This document shows positions 1 through 8,048 of a stretch of 64,000 bases of DNA, piece by piece. Each line of letters begins with the position of its first letter. Position 1 is the stretch's first letter. A model generated the notes under the pieces. It made no database searches and was not told where the DNA came from. It saw only the letters and a program-made list of their open reading frames with translations. A program made the position numbers and the translations under genes. The stretch is from Propioniciclava tarda (GTDB lineage Bacteria; Actinomycetota; Actinomycetes; Propionibacteriales; Propionibacteriaceae): contig NZ_FXTL01000009.1 in the NCBI RefSeq assembly GCF_900182665.1, positions 44,332 to 108,331 of the forward strand, given 5' to 3'.

Positions 1-166
1 GACCCGCGTCGCCGGGGAGGCGTCCGGCCTTCTTCAGGGCATCGCGCACGAGCGACTCGACCTGAGCGTTGAGGCTGCGCAGGTCGTCGGACGCCCACCG
101 CGCCAGGGCGTCGTGAACGGACGGATCCAGGCGCAGCAGGACGGCCTTTCGCTCGGGCTTGCCCAT
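1..166 (-). CDS. Ribbon-helix-helix (Arc/HicB-like) small protein, C-terminus beyond window
   Basis: The minus-strand ATG at 166 opens a frame that begins MGKPERKAVLLRLDPSVHDA and continues through RWASDDLRSLNAQVESLVRDALKKAG to the window edge, so the C-terminus is missing. A short basic N-terminus, an 'LLRLDP.VHDAL..WA' strand-helix and an 'SLNAQVE.LVRDAL' helix are typical of ribbon-helix-helix DNA-binding proteins. The start lies 2 bp after the SPFH gene stop, so the two form a translationally coupled operon. Pairing of an SPFH/band-7 protein with a small RHH protein recurs in actinobacteria. An autoregulatory role is inference; no toxin partner is visible here. Confidence 0.72.
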   Translation of the reverse strand, partial: MGKPERKAVLLRLDPSVHDALARWASDDLRSLNAQVESLVRDALKKAGRLPGDAG

Positions 167-168
167 GC

Positions 169-1146
169 TTACGTGTACAGGCTGCCCGTGTTGACGACCG
201 GGGTCGCGCGCGAGTCGCTGCACAGGACGACGAGCAGGTTCGAGACCATGGCGGCCTTGCGCTCGTCGTCGAGGGTGACGATGTCGTCCGCTTCGAGCTT
301 GGTCAGCGCGTTCTGGACCATGCTGACCGCGCCCTCGACGATCTTCTCGCGGGCCGCGATGACGGCCGTCGCCTGCTGGCGCTGCAGCATCGCCTGGGCG
401 ATCTCGGCTGCGTAGGCGAGGGACGAGATGCGGGCCTCGATGACTTCGAGCCCGGCGATGGCGATGCGGGCGGCGACCTCTTCTGCCAGCTCGCGGGCGA
501 CCAGGTCGGTCGAGCCTCGCAGGGTTTCCTCGCCGGGGGCGGCGTTGTCGTAGGGGTGCGAGGTGGCGACGTGACGCAGCGCCGACTCGGACTGGACGGC
601 GACGAAGTCCGCGTACTGCTCGACCGCGAACACGCTCTTGGCGGTGTCCGCGACCTGCCAGACGATGATCGCGGCGATGTTGACCGGGTTGCCGTCCGCG
701 TCGTTGACCTTCAGCTCGTGGGTCTCGAAGTTGCGCACCTTCACCGAGACCTTGCGCTTCAGGGTGAAGGGCAGGGTCATCAGCAGGCCGGTCTTGCGGA
801 TGGTGCCGACATAGCGTCCGAAGAGCTGGACGACCTTGGTGTCGCCGGGGCTGACGATCACCAGCGAGCTGCCGATCAGGCCGGCCAGCAGGAACAGCAG
901 CAGCGCGCCGCCGATGGTCGCCAGCACCTTGCTGGGCTCGCTGACGTCGCGCACTGCCGCGTTGACGATCAGGGCGGCGCCGCCGATGGCCGAGGCCAAG
1001 GCGACCAAGAAGGCGAGGTAGCCGTTCATGGTCCAGGCGCGAAACTCGCTGACCTCGACCCTGGTGCCGTCGTGGCCGACCGGACGTCCCGCGGCCTCTC
1101 CGCCGCTGGATTCCTGGTCGTCGATGCGTTCGATGGTGGTGGACAT
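169..1146 (-). CDS. SPFH/band 7 (stomatin-prohibitin-like) membrane protein
   Basis: This 325-residue protein has a polar N-terminus, two hydrophobic segments (about residues 41-63 and 77-97), then a band-7 core beginning 'IVSPGDTKVVQLFGRYVGTIRKTG' in character: pore-proximal beta strands, 'KVNDADGNPVNIAAIIVWQV' region, and an Ala/Glu-rich helix ('AYAAEIAQAMLQRQQA'). SPFH proteins scaffold membrane microdomains. The order and length match the actinobacterial SPFH proteins that resemble membrane-protease subunits. Start ATG at 1146 is preceded by a GGAGG ribosome site. It is the first gene of an operon with the RHH protein downstream, and an AT-rich block with a TGATATCA palindrome sits about 35 bp upstream. 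The substrate or partner is unknown. Confidence 0.88.
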   Translation of the reverse strand: MSTTIERIDDQESSGGEAAGRPVGHDGTRVEVSEFRAWTMNGYLAFLVALASAIGGAALIVNAAVRDVSEPSKVLATIGGALLLFLLAGLIGSSLVIVSPGDTKVVQLFGRYVGTIRKTGLLMTLPFTLKRKVSVKVRNFETHELKVNDADGNPVNIAAIIVWQVADTAKSVFAVEQYADFVAVQSESALRHVATSHPYDNAAPGEETLRGSTDLVARELAEEVAARIAIAGLEVIEARISSLAYAAEIAQAMLQRQQATAVIAAREKIVEGAVSMVQNALTKLEADDIVTLDDERKAAMVSNLLVVLCSDSRATPVVNTGSLYT

Positions 1147-1164
1147 GGTGACCTCCGCTGTGGG

Positions 1165-1200
1165 GTGACTGCTATCTATATGATATCACTTTATCGCCGC
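1165..1200 (-). promoter_or_regulatory. AT-rich promoter/operator with TGATATCA palindrome before SPFH operon
   Basis: An unusually AT-rich patch in GC-rich surroundings contains the perfect 8-bp palindrome TGATATCA (1181-1188) followed on the minus strand by TATAGAT, 35-40 bp before the SPFH start. It is the likely promoter, and the palindrome is a candidate operator for the RHH protein of the same operon. The binding assignment is inference. Confidence 0.5.
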
Positions 1201-1299
1201 GGGTGGTCAACGGGTCACAAGTAAGTCGGACGCCGTCGCGCTGCCTCGCCTGTGGTCAGTTGGCCGCGTGGTCTCAGTGCCAGGTTCCGGGGATCTGTT

Positions 1300-1320
1300 G
1301 GCTGAGCCTGTCGAAGCCCC
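1300..1320. repeat. TTCGACARGCTCAG-type interspersed repeat
   Basis: The sequence GGCTGAGCCTGTCGAAGCCC is one copy of a short repeat that also occurs at 3220-3237, 3273-3291, 19756-19771, 19789-19804, 19855-19873, 24196-24215, 24293-24311 and 35506-35525, in both orientations. It lies in the intergenic space between the SPFH and EcsC genes. Confidence 0.75.
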
Positions 1321-1426
1321 TGGGGCATGTCGGCTTACGAGCTCGGGTAGCCACGGCAGTGCCCTCCTGGGCAACTCGGCCCGGGAGCGCCCAGGCGAAC
1401 TCGGACCGGCGCCCGCGGCGTCCGGT

Positions 1427-2131
1427 CTAGTCAGACGGGGTCGACTCGGACGCCTTCGCCGGACCAGCCGTCAACCGCCGCCGGGTCGGGAACTGCTCGC
1501 GGCAGTAGGCGCCGACCGAGCTGGTGAACCAGCCGTCCAACGCGCCAGAAACGCCGCCGCCCAACACCGGAATACGCCGCGCCAACAGGACGACGGCCTG
1601 GCGGCCGCCGAGGCGTCCGGACAGATCGCCGAAGACTTCGGCGGCCACGAGCTGGTCCAGGGACGCGTCGAAGATCGGGGCGGTCGCGATCGCCAGCGGC
1701 GTGGTCGGGATCTCGTTGCGCTCGATCATGCCGGTCACGCCGACCTCGCCGAGCAGGCACAGCGCCATGGCCGTGCGGACGCGGGAGTCGTCCACGTCGT
1801 AGCCGCGCAGGTGCGCGATGGACGCCACGAGGCGGCTCTGGACCATGGCTAATCCGGCGATGTTGGCGGGCAGAAGGAGAGGAGCGGTCCAGAGTCCGCC
1901 GAGGTTGGTGATGACGCCTTGGGCCGTCGCCATGCGCACGTGGGTGCTGACCAGGGCGTCGATGGCGGGCTCGGCCGACCCGTGCTTGACCAGCGCGTGG
2001 GCCGCCGTCGCCTTCGCGCCCGGCACCTTGCCGATGCCGTTGATGGCGGCGTCCAGCAGTTGGCGGAGCACGTTGCCCCCGACTTCGGGGCCGCGCGTCG
2101 CCAGGATCTTGCTGGCTTCTTGGGCGTCCAT
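1427..2131 (-). CDS. EcsC family protein
   Basis: The 234-residue product has the layout of EcsC-family proteins: an N-terminal helical part (LRQLLDAAINGIGKVPGAKA), an Ala-rich segment with a hydrophobic stretch (GLWTAPLLLPANIAGLAMVQSRLVASIAHLRGYDVDD, about residues 78-115), then 'RVRTAMALCLLGEVGV'. EcsC was named from the Bacillus ecs locus; its biochemical role is unknown, so only the family is assigned. The gene stands alone, with the aat gene divergent at 2232. Downstream toward 1147 there is about 280 bp without a gene that holds one short interspersed repeat. Confidence 0.8.
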   Translation of the reverse strand: MDAQEASKILATRGPEVGGNVLRQLLDAAINGIGKVPGAKATAAHALVKHGSAEPAIDALVSTHVRMATAQGVITNLGGLWTAPLLLPANIAGLAMVQSRLVASIAHLRGYDVDDSRVRTAMALCLLGEVGVTGMIERNEIPTTPLAIATAPIFDASLDQLVAAEVFGDLSGRLGGRQAVVLLARRIPVLGGGVSGALDGWFTSSVGAYCREQFPTRRRLTAGPAKASESTPSD

Positions 2132-2231
2132 GTCCCCAGGGTAGGCGGCGCGGGAAGGGCTGTGGAAGGACGGCGTCCGGCGGCGGCTCGTGCGGCGTCC
2201 GGGGCGAGTCTTGTCGGACGCGTCTGCGAGG

Positions 2232-2918
2232 ATGCGGGCTGTGCGGTTGTCGGGGGTGTTGGGTCCGTGGTCGGAGTGGCCCGATCAGGATCTCGTCGCG
2301 CTCACGGCCGAGTTCGACGCCCCCCTGACGCTTGAGGCGTACTGTGCCGGCGCGTTCCCCATGCCCCTGCACGACGCCGGGCTGCCCGAGGGGGTGATGG
2401 GCTGGTGGTCGCCGATGCGCCGGGCGATTCTGCCGCTCGGGGACCTGCGGGTCACGCGGTCTTTGCGAAAGTCGGCGCGGCATTACCGGGTGAGCGTCGA
2501 CCGGGCGTTCGACGAGGTCATCGCCCGGTGTGGCGACCCGAGGCGTCCGGACGGCTGGATCGACTCCGACATCGTCCGGGTCTTCACCGAACTGCACGCC
2601 GCCGGCGCGGTTCATTCGGTCGAAGTCTGGACGCCGTCCGGCCAGTTGGCCGGTGGTCTGTACGGGGTCAGCCTGGGCGGATTGTTCGCTGGGGAGTCGA
2701 TGTTCCACGACCCGGTGATCGGTCGGGACGCCTCGAAGGTCGCGCTGCTGGCACTGGTGGCGTTTCTGTCGGACGGGCACGAGAGGCTCTTGGATGTGCA
2801 GTGGCTGACCCCGCATCTCGAGTCGTTGGGCGCCGTCGAGGTCGACCGGGTGGACTACCTGCGCCTGCTGAGCGAGGCTTTGGACGTGCCCACGCCTGAT
2901 TGGGGGAGAGTTGCCTGA
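2232..2918 (+). CDS. aat: Leucyl/phenylalanyl-tRNA--protein transferase
   Basis: This 228-residue protein transfers Leu/Phe (or Met) from aminoacyl-tRNA to N-terminal Arg/Lys of proteins, making N-degrons for ClpS/ClpAP. The family signatures are visible: GVMGWWSPMRRAILPL, DGWIDSDIVRVFTELHAAG followed by HSVEVW, and GGLYGVSLGGLFAGESMFH. I chose ATG 2232, which has GCGAGG directly upstream; GTG 2241 is an alternative, and the longer frame from 2190 adds a low-complexity Arg-rich leader not expected in the family. The stop overlaps the start of fpg by 8 bp, so the two are translationally coupled. Confidence 0.9.
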   Translation: MRAVRLSGVLGPWSEWPDQDLVALTAEFDAPLTLEAYCAGAFPMPLHDAGLPEGVMGWWSPMRRAILPLGDLRVTRSLRKSARHYRVSVDRAFDEVIARCGDPRRPDGWIDSDIVRVFTELHAAGAVHSVEVWTPSGQLAGGLYGVSLGGLFAGESMFHDPVIGRDASKVALLALVAFLSDGHERLLDVQWLTPHLESLGAVEVDRVDYLRLLSEALDVPTPDWGRVA

Positions 2919-3846
2919 GTTGCCCGAGGTTGAGGGGCTGCGCCGATTCCTGGCGGGCGAGTTGGTCGGCGCGACGGTCGCGCGGGCGGAGTTGGCGGCC
3001 TTCAGTGCTCTCAAGGCGTTCGCGATGCCGCTGTCGTCGCTGCTCGGCCAGGAGGTCGAGCGGGTCGAACGGCGCGGCAAGTTCATCGGCATCGGCGTCG
3101 ACGGCGCCTGGCTCGCGTTCCACCTTGCCAGGGCCGGTTGGTTGCGCTGGTACGACACGGTGCCGGTCGCGCCGGCGCGTCCGGGCAAGGGTCCTATCGC
3201 GCTGCGGATGGGGTTCGACCCTTCGACAGGCTCAGGGCAGGCTCCTGAAGGCTTGGACGAGGGGGCACCGTTGGCTGAGCCTGTCGAAGCCTCCCCTATC
3301 GGCTTCGACCTGACCGAGGCGGGCACCCAGAAGAAGCTCGCGATCTACGTCGTCCCGCGGCTCGAGGATGTGCCCGGAATCGCCACGCTGGGCGCTGATC
3401 CGCTGGCGTCCGACTTCACGGTCGACGACTTCGGGGAGGTCCTGGGCGAGCACGGCCGGACGCAACTGAAGGGCGTCCTGCGCGATCAGCGCATCTTCGC
3501 GGGCATCGGCAACGCGTACTCGGACGAGATCCTGCAGGCGGCGGGGCTGAGCCCGTTCAAACTGGCCGGCACGCTGGCGTCCGAGGACGTTGACCGGCTC
3601 TACAGCGCGATGCGCGACGAGTTGGCGGGGGCGATCGAGCGCGCGTCCGGGCTGCCGCCCAAGGAGTTGAAGGACGACAAGCGCAACAGCATGCGGGTCC
3701 ACGGCAAGAAGGGGCAGCCGTGCCCGACGTGCGGCACGACGGTCGCCGAGGTGTCGTTCGCGGACTCGTTCCTCAACTACTGCCCCACCTGCCAGACGGG
3801 CGGCAAGATCCTGGCCGATCGGCGCATGTCGAAGCTGCTGAAGTAG
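2911..3846 (+). CDS. Fpg/Nei family DNA glycosylase with in-frame repeat insertion
   Basis: This formamidopyrimidine-DNA glycosylase/endonuclease VIII-type enzyme removes oxidised bases and nicks by beta/delta elimination. The TTG start gives the family's N-terminus MPELPEVE, where Pro and Glu after the initiator Met are catalytic. RRGKFIGI carries the beta-hairpin Lys, ELKGVLRDQ..FAGIGNAYSDEIL is the H2TH region, and CPTC...CPTC near residues 271-294 is the C-terminal zinc finger, followed by an MRVHGKKGQPC segment. At 311 residues it is longer than usual because about 24 codons (3220-3291) are a back-to-back pair of TTCGACAGGCTCAG repeats read as DPSTGSGQ...LAEPVEAS. RBS GGGGGAGAG supports the TTG start. 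It overlaps aat. Confidence 0.9.
   Translation: MPELPEVEGLRRFLAGELVGATVARAELAAFSALKAFAMPLSSLLGQEVERVERRGKFIGIGVDGAWLAFHLARAGWLRWYDTVPVAPARPGKGPIALRMGFDPSTGSGQAPEGLDEGAPLAEPVEASPIGFDLTEAGTQKKLAIYVVPRLEDVPGIATLGADPLASDFTVDDFGEVLGEHGRTQLKGVLRDQRIFAGIGNAYSDEILQAAGLSPFKLAGTLASEDVDRLYSAMRDELAGAIERASGLPPKELKDDKRNSMRVHGKKGQPCPTCGTTVAEVSFADSFLNYCPTCQTGGKILADRRMSKLLK
3220..3291. repeat. Inverted pair of TTCGACAGGCTCAG repeats inside fpg
   Basis: CCTTCGACAGGCTCAGGG (3220-3237) and its inverted relative GGCTGAGCCTGTCGAAGCC (3273-3291) bracket 35 bp. The 72-bp block is in frame within the fpg reading frame and encodes a loop-like segment with no counterpart in the family motifs on either side. Confidence 0.8.
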
Positions 3847-4052
3847 GTCAGCGTCGCGTGCCGACTCCGGGGTTGCGCTGTTCGCCCTCGCGAACAGCCA
3901 CCGCGAAGGCGCTGTGACGAGGACGCTTCCCAGCAATCGCGCGAAACGGCGTCCACAGCTCACCACACACTCGGTGGCGAGCGGAGCGGTGGCGGGCATG
4001 CGGCGCAGGGCGTACGAAGTAGCCTGATGCCCGCGAGGAGCGGAGGATCCCA

Positions 4053-5696
4053 GTGAGGGTGAAGGCGGTGGTCGAACGCGCTGCGCGCTGGCCGGACGCC
4101 GTCCCGCGGCTCTCCTCCCCGCGGGTGGGGCTGTCGCTCGTGGTGGCGTCCGCCCTTGTCACGATCGTGGTCGCGGCGCTGGGGCCGTCGGTGGTGACGC
4201 TGAACCTGGGTCCGGAAGGCTGGCTGCCGCCGTGGCGGCTTCCGGTCGGGACGCCGCACGAGTGGCCGGTCACGGTGGCTTTGTGGTGGGGGATCATCCT
4301 CGGCGGGCTGGGCCTGTGGGTGCTTCTGCGGGCGTTGGACGCCGGCTGGCGTCCGGGCTGGAAGCGGCTGTTCGGGCTCGGCGCGGCGCTGAACGTGCTC
4401 ACGGTGTTAGTGGCGCCCCTGACGTCCGCGGACGTGCTGATGTACGCGGCGTACGGACGGCTGGTCCGGCTGGGGGTGGACCCGTACGCGGTGACGCCGG
4501 CGGCGGTGCTGTCGCGCACGTTCGACCCGCTGTTGGCCTGGACGGAGGGCCCGTGGCAGGACACGCCCTCGGTCTACGGGCCGCTCGCGACGGCGTCCCA
4601 GTGGTTGGCGAACGTGCTCGGCGGGGAGTCGATGCACGACGTCGTCTGGTGGCTCCAGGTCTTCGGGATGGTGCCGCTGCTCGTCATCGGCGCGGTGCTG
4701 GTGGCGATGGCCGGCGGCGACGAGGTCCGGCAGGCGCGGGCGGTGCTGTTCACGGTCCTGAACCCCCTGGTGATCTGGGCCGTCGTCGCGGGGGCGCACA
4801 ACGAGGCGCTGTGTGTGGTGTTCGCGGTGTGCGCGCTGGCGTCCGTGCGGCGGAGCGCGTTCGTCACGGGCGTGTTCATCGGGCTGGCGGGGACCGTGAA
4901 GGTGACGCTGGTCTTCTACGGTCTCGCGCTGGCGTGGGGCTACCGGCGGGATTGGCGGCGGCTGTTGGCGCTGGGGCTAGGGGCGTTGCTGCCGTTGGCC
5001 GTGGCCTACGGGCTCGTGCCGCAGGCGCTGTTCGCGGCGTCCCGGAATACGGGGTACATCTCGCAGGGGTCCTGGGGGCTGCCGGTGGTGTTCGTGCTGC
5101 AGGGGCTCACGGGCGAGGAGTTGGCCCGATCGATCGTCACGAAGGTCGGCTGGGTGCTGCTGGTCGTCATTGCCTGGATGCTGTCACGGGTCCTGCCGTG
5201 GGACGGGGTCTCGGAGGACTTTTCGGTACAGCGTGGTTCTCGATCCGAAATTCGGGCCGAAAACCCCGAAAAGCCCAATCGAGAACCACGCCATACCCAG
5301 GTCGACACCTTGACACCGGTGGTGGCTGAGACCGACCAGCAGGCCGTGGCGGTGCGCACGGCGGCCGTGCTGAGCGCGGCGTGGGTGATCACGTCCCCTT
5401 GGACGCTGCCCTGGTACGACCTGATCGCCTGGGCGCCGCTGGCGCTGCTGGCCGCCAACCGGGTCGACCGGATGCTCATCTGGCGCGGGGTGTCGTTGTC
5501 CGTCGCTCATGTCACGGCCCGCGCGGTCGTGCTCGGACCCGAGCTGACCTGGATGTCGTGGCTGCTGCGGGAAATGCTCTGCTCGGTCGTCCAGTGGGGC
5601 GTCCTGGTGTGGATCGCGGTGTGGTGGTGGCGCGCCGGACACGAGTTGCCGACTGGGGCTTTCGTTCGGCGAGGCTGGGCACGCCTCAGGGGCTGA
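4053..5696 (+). CDS. Polyprenol-phosphate-mannose-dependent alpha-(1->6)-mannosyltransferase, MptB-like
   Basis: The 547-residue polytopic GT-C glycosyltransferase has about a dozen hydrophobic helices. An early extracytoplasmic 'LTSADVLMYAAYGRLVRLGVDPY' loop carries the catalytic-type Asp, and 'VYGPLATASQWLA' and 'HNEALCVVFAVCALA' are also typical of MptA/MptB enzymes that elongate the mannan core of lipomannan/lipoglycan from polyprenyl-P-mannose. The start GTG 4053 has GGAGG upstream. Residues ~390-430 (VSEDFSVQRGSRSEIRA... to ...DTLTPVVAE) form a hydrophilic cytoplasm-like insert coded in part by a palindromic element (5232-5293) that keeps the frame. The preceding 205 bp hold no gene. 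Confidence 0.85.
   Translation: MRVKAVVERAARWPDAVPRLSSPRVGLSLVVASALVTIVVAALGPSVVTLNLGPEGWLPPWRLPVGTPHEWPVTVALWWGIILGGLGLWVLLRALDAGWRPGWKRLFGLGAALNVLTVLVAPLTSADVLMYAAYGRLVRLGVDPYAVTPAAVLSRTFDPLLAWTEGPWQDTPSVYGPLATASQWLANVLGGESMHDVVWWLQVFGMVPLLVIGAVLVAMAGGDEVRQARAVLFTVLNPLVIWAVVAGAHNEALCVVFAVCALASVRRSAFVTGVFIGLAGTVKVTLVFYGLALAWGYRRDWRRLLALGLGALLPLAVAYGLVPQALFAASRNTGYISQGSWGLPVVFVLQGLTGEELARSIVTKVGWVLLVVIAWMLSRVLPWDGVSEDFSVQRGSRSEIRAENPEKPNREPRHTQVDTLTPVVAETDQQAVAVRTAAVLSAAWVITSPWTLPWYDLIAWAPLALLAANRVDRMLIWRGVSLSVAHVTARAVVLGPELTWMSWLLREMLCSVVQWGVLVWIAVWWWRAGHELPTGAFVRRGWARLRG
5232..5293. repeat. Palindromic element inserted in frame in the mptB-like gene
   Basis: GCGTGGTTCTCGAT (5232-5245) is inverted as ATCGAGAACCACGC (5279-5292), with an A-rich, lower-GC centre containing GAAATTCGGGCCGAAAACCCC. 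The base composition differs sharply from the flanking coding sequence, and the translation is a hydrophilic stretch between transmembrane helices. No second copy is visible in this window. Confidence 0.6.
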
Positions 5697-5742
5697 GGCG
5701 GCCAGCCGAGGGGGTGGCCCGCCTGGTTGGCTGGCTGTCACC

Positions 5743-6260
5743 ATGGCGATGCTCGAACTGCGCATCAGCCTGCCGACTGCGGCGTCCGACGAGGTCATGA
5801 CGATCCTGCAGGCGTCGGACGCCGTCGGCACGCTGTCCAGGTTTCCCGGCGCTTCGGTGCGTCCGGAAGGCGATGTCATCGTCGCTCATGTCGCCCGCGA
5901 GGGCGCCGACGCCTTGGTCTCGACCCTGGTCGCCCGGGAGTTGCACCATGAAGGAGGCATCGCCCTCCAGCCGATTCAGGCGGGGGCCTCGCGGTTGGAC
6001 TGCCGCGCCGAACACGATGCCCCGGGAAGCGGCAGCGATGCCATGGTCTGGCTGGACGTCACGCAACGCGCCTACGACGACTCGGAGTTGAACTGGACGT
6101 TCCTCGCCTTCATGGTCCTGGCGACCTTGATCGCCGGGGTTGGGATCATCCTCGACTCAACCGTCCTGATCGCGGGGCCATGGTCCTCGGCCCGGAGTTC
6201 GGCGCCATCGCTGCGCGGACTGCTTCGACGCCGTACAACTGTTGCTCGTAGCGCCCACCC
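5743..6260 (+). pseudogene. DUF389 family protein remnant, frameshifted and truncated
   Basis: The first ~140 codons read as a DUF389 (TIGR00341-like) N-terminus: an ACT-like soluble domain (ELRISLPTAASDEVMTILQ...VVAHVAREGA) and the first membrane helix, LNWTFLAFMVLATLIAGVGIILDS. After 'VLIAG' one G is missing in the GGGG run at 6174-6177. Reading the +1 frame restores the family sequence AMVLGPEFGAIAA, after which similarity ends near 6215 and a stop follows within about 40 bp. The remaining membrane helices are absent. The function of the intact family is unclear. Sequencing error could explain the frameshift but not the truncation. Confidence 0.75.
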
Positions 6261-6302
6261 GCGCCCCGTGGACGCGACGGTCGGCGTCCGAACGGCCCTC
6301 AC

Positions 6303-6308
6303 TACACT
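6303..6308 (+). promoter_or_regulatory. -10 box for leaderless pheA
   Basis: TACACT ends 6 nt before the GTG start of pheA (6315), with no Shine-Dalgarno sequence, implying transcription starts at or next to the start codon. Confidence 0.5.
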
Positions 6309-6314
6309 GCGGAC

Positions 6315-7223
6315 GTGCTCGGCTACTTCGGACCCCCTGGGACCTTCACCCAACAGGCCCTCCTGCGCATCAACGACGGCGAAGAGACGATGCCGTTCGA
6401 CACGGTGCCGCTGGCCCTGAACGCGGTGCGACAAGGGGTGGTGCGCGCGGCGCTGGTGCCGATCGAGAACTCGGTCGAGGGTGGGGTGTCGGCGACGCTG
6501 GACAACCTGGCCGGGGACGATCCGCTGATGATCGTGCGCGAGGTGGTGATCCCGGTGGCGTTCGTCCTGTGCGCGCGTCCGGGGACGAAGTTGGCGGACG
6601 TCCGCAAGATCCTGACCCATCCGCATGCCCACGCGCAGACGCGCGACTGGCTGGCCAAGCACGTCAAGGGCGCGCACGTCACCGAGGGTGGGTCGACCGC
6701 GGCGGCGGCCGAGGAGGTCGCGAACCCGGAGTCGCGGTACCAGGCGGCGGTGTGTGCGCGGGTGGCGTCCGATTTGTACGGGCTCGAGGTGCTCGCCGAC
6801 AACATCGCCGACAACAAGCACGCGCTGACGCGGTTCGTGCTGGTGGCGCGTCCGGGACGGCCGCCGGCGGCGTCCGGCTCGGACAAGACGACCCTGGTGG
6901 CATTCATGCACGCGGATCATCCGGGTGCCTTGTTGGAGATCTTGGAGCAGTTCGCTGGACGCGGGGTCAACCTGTGCCGCATCGAGTCGCGTCCGACCAA
7001 GAAGTCGCTCGGGGACTACTGCTTCTCCATCGACGCCGAGGGCCACGTCCTCGAGCCCCGCATGGCCGAGGCGCTGAAGGGCCTGCATCGGGTCTGCAAG
7101 AAGGTGTCGTTCCTGGGCTCGTACCCCCGCGCGGACGCCGTCATGCCGCGCATCGCCCGCGGTTTCACCGAAGAAGATTTCGAGGACGCCGACCGCTGGC
7201 TGGATTCGATTCTGGGGCAGTAG
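6315..7223 (+). CDS. pheA: Prephenate dehydratase
   Basis: This enzyme converts prephenate to phenylpyruvate in phenylalanine synthesis. The 302-residue chain has the monofunctional actinobacterial layout: a bilobed catalytic domain (YFGPPGTFTQQA at the N-terminus, VPIENSVEGGVSATLD, and NKHALTRFVLVAR, matching the family's N..T.F motif), then an ACT domain from about residue 198 with GALLEILEQFAGRGVNLCRIESRP, whose GALL and ESRP motifs bind regulatory Phe. No chorismate mutase domain is fused. GTG 6315 is chosen because the protein begins MLGYFGPPGT as in relatives. serS lies nearby at 9160, a linkage seen in other actinobacteria. Confidence 0.95.
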   Translation: MLGYFGPPGTFTQQALLRINDGEETMPFDTVPLALNAVRQGVVRAALVPIENSVEGGVSATLDNLAGDDPLMIVREVVIPVAFVLCARPGTKLADVRKILTHPHAHAQTRDWLAKHVKGAHVTEGGSTAAAAEEVANPESRYQAAVCARVASDLYGLEVLADNIADNKHALTRFVLVARPGRPPAASGSDKTTLVAFMHADHPGALLEILEQFAGRGVNLCRIESRPTKKSLGDYCFSIDAEGHVLEPRMAEALKGLHRVCKKVSFLGSYPRADAVMPRIARGFTEEDFEDADRWLDSILGQ

Positions 7224-7436
7224 TCCGGACGCCGGGGCGCCGGCCGATGTGGGTGCCGGTGTGGACTATGGATCGATCGTCTCGAGAACTCGGACGCCGT
7301 GAACTGACTCTGGGTTTGTGGTCTCGGATCCGCACGGCAGAGCGAAGTTCGGGGCTGTGGATAAGTCGGCTTGCGCGTTTCATTCCGTGAAGCGCGTGCA
7401 AGACTGATCGCCCCGATCCGTACCCCAGGAGTCGAG

Positions 7437-8048
7437 ATGCACAGCAACCCTGGTGCCGTCGCAGGAGCAGCGCTCTTACTGATGCTGCTCGCCGCCTGTC
7501 AGCCGGTGCCGACGGGGTCGCCCTCGGTGACGGTGAGTCCCGTGGCGACGGGGCCAGCGCCGGTGTGCACGGCGACGCCCGGTGCCACGCCCACCCCCTG
7601 CACCGCGGAGCAACAAGCCGCCCAGCAGGCTGAGCAGCAGAAACAGGACGCCCTCTACCGCGAGGCTGAGCGCGTGTACCGAGCCTTCCTCGCGGAGGAC
7701 GAGAAGATCTCGCGTGCGGGGTCACTTATGACGCCGGAGATGAAGGACCTACTTGGCGGACCTATGGTGGCGAGTTTCGCGTCTGTCTACGAACGTCACA
7801 AAGCGCAGAACATCCGCGTAGTTGGCGGCGAGTACGTGTTGAATTACATCCGACCCGCTCCCGGCAAGACCTATCCGGAGACTGTCGTGGCTATGGAGTC
7901 ATGCGTTGACGGAACGACGGTGGAGACCTACTCAGGATCAAAGAAGATCGGCAACGGTCGTGCTGTCCACGTCTTCACGTTCTACAGCAACGCGGATGGT
8001 CCCCTGAAGCTCTGGCATCAGGAGGGAACCGTGGGGGATACATGCTGA
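7437..8048 (+). CDS. Putative lipoprotein, unknown function
   Basis: ATG 7437 gives a 203-residue protein with a lipoprotein signal: a hydrophobic run then LLAAC, with the lipidated Cys at residue 21. A Pro/Thr/Ser-rich linker and a Gln/Ala-rich coiled stretch (EQQAAQQAEQQKQD) follow, and then a domain with 'YREAERVYRAFLAEDEKI'. This resembles solute-binding-independent actinobacterial lipoproteins with an NTF2/SnoaL-like extracellular domain; that fold is a guess. Its end overlaps the next gene by 7 bp, so both secreted products are probably made together. No enzymatic motif is visible. Confidence 0.75.
   Translation: MHSNPGAVAGAALLLMLLAACQPVPTGSPSVTVSPVATGPAPVCTATPGATPTPCTAEQQAAQQAEQQKQDALYREAERVYRAFLAEDEKISRAGSLMTPEMKDLLGGPMVASFASVYERHKAQNIRVVGGEYVLNYIRPAPGKTYPETVVAMESCVDGTTVETYSGSKKIGNGRAVHVFTFYSNADGPLKLWHQEGTVGDTC

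Noticed and set aside
1431..3326. Long minus-strand open frame (631 codons) over EcsC, aat and fpg
   Set aside because: It lies antisense to genes with clear family motifs and is Arg/Pro-rich low-complexity sequence; it is a high-GC shadow frame.
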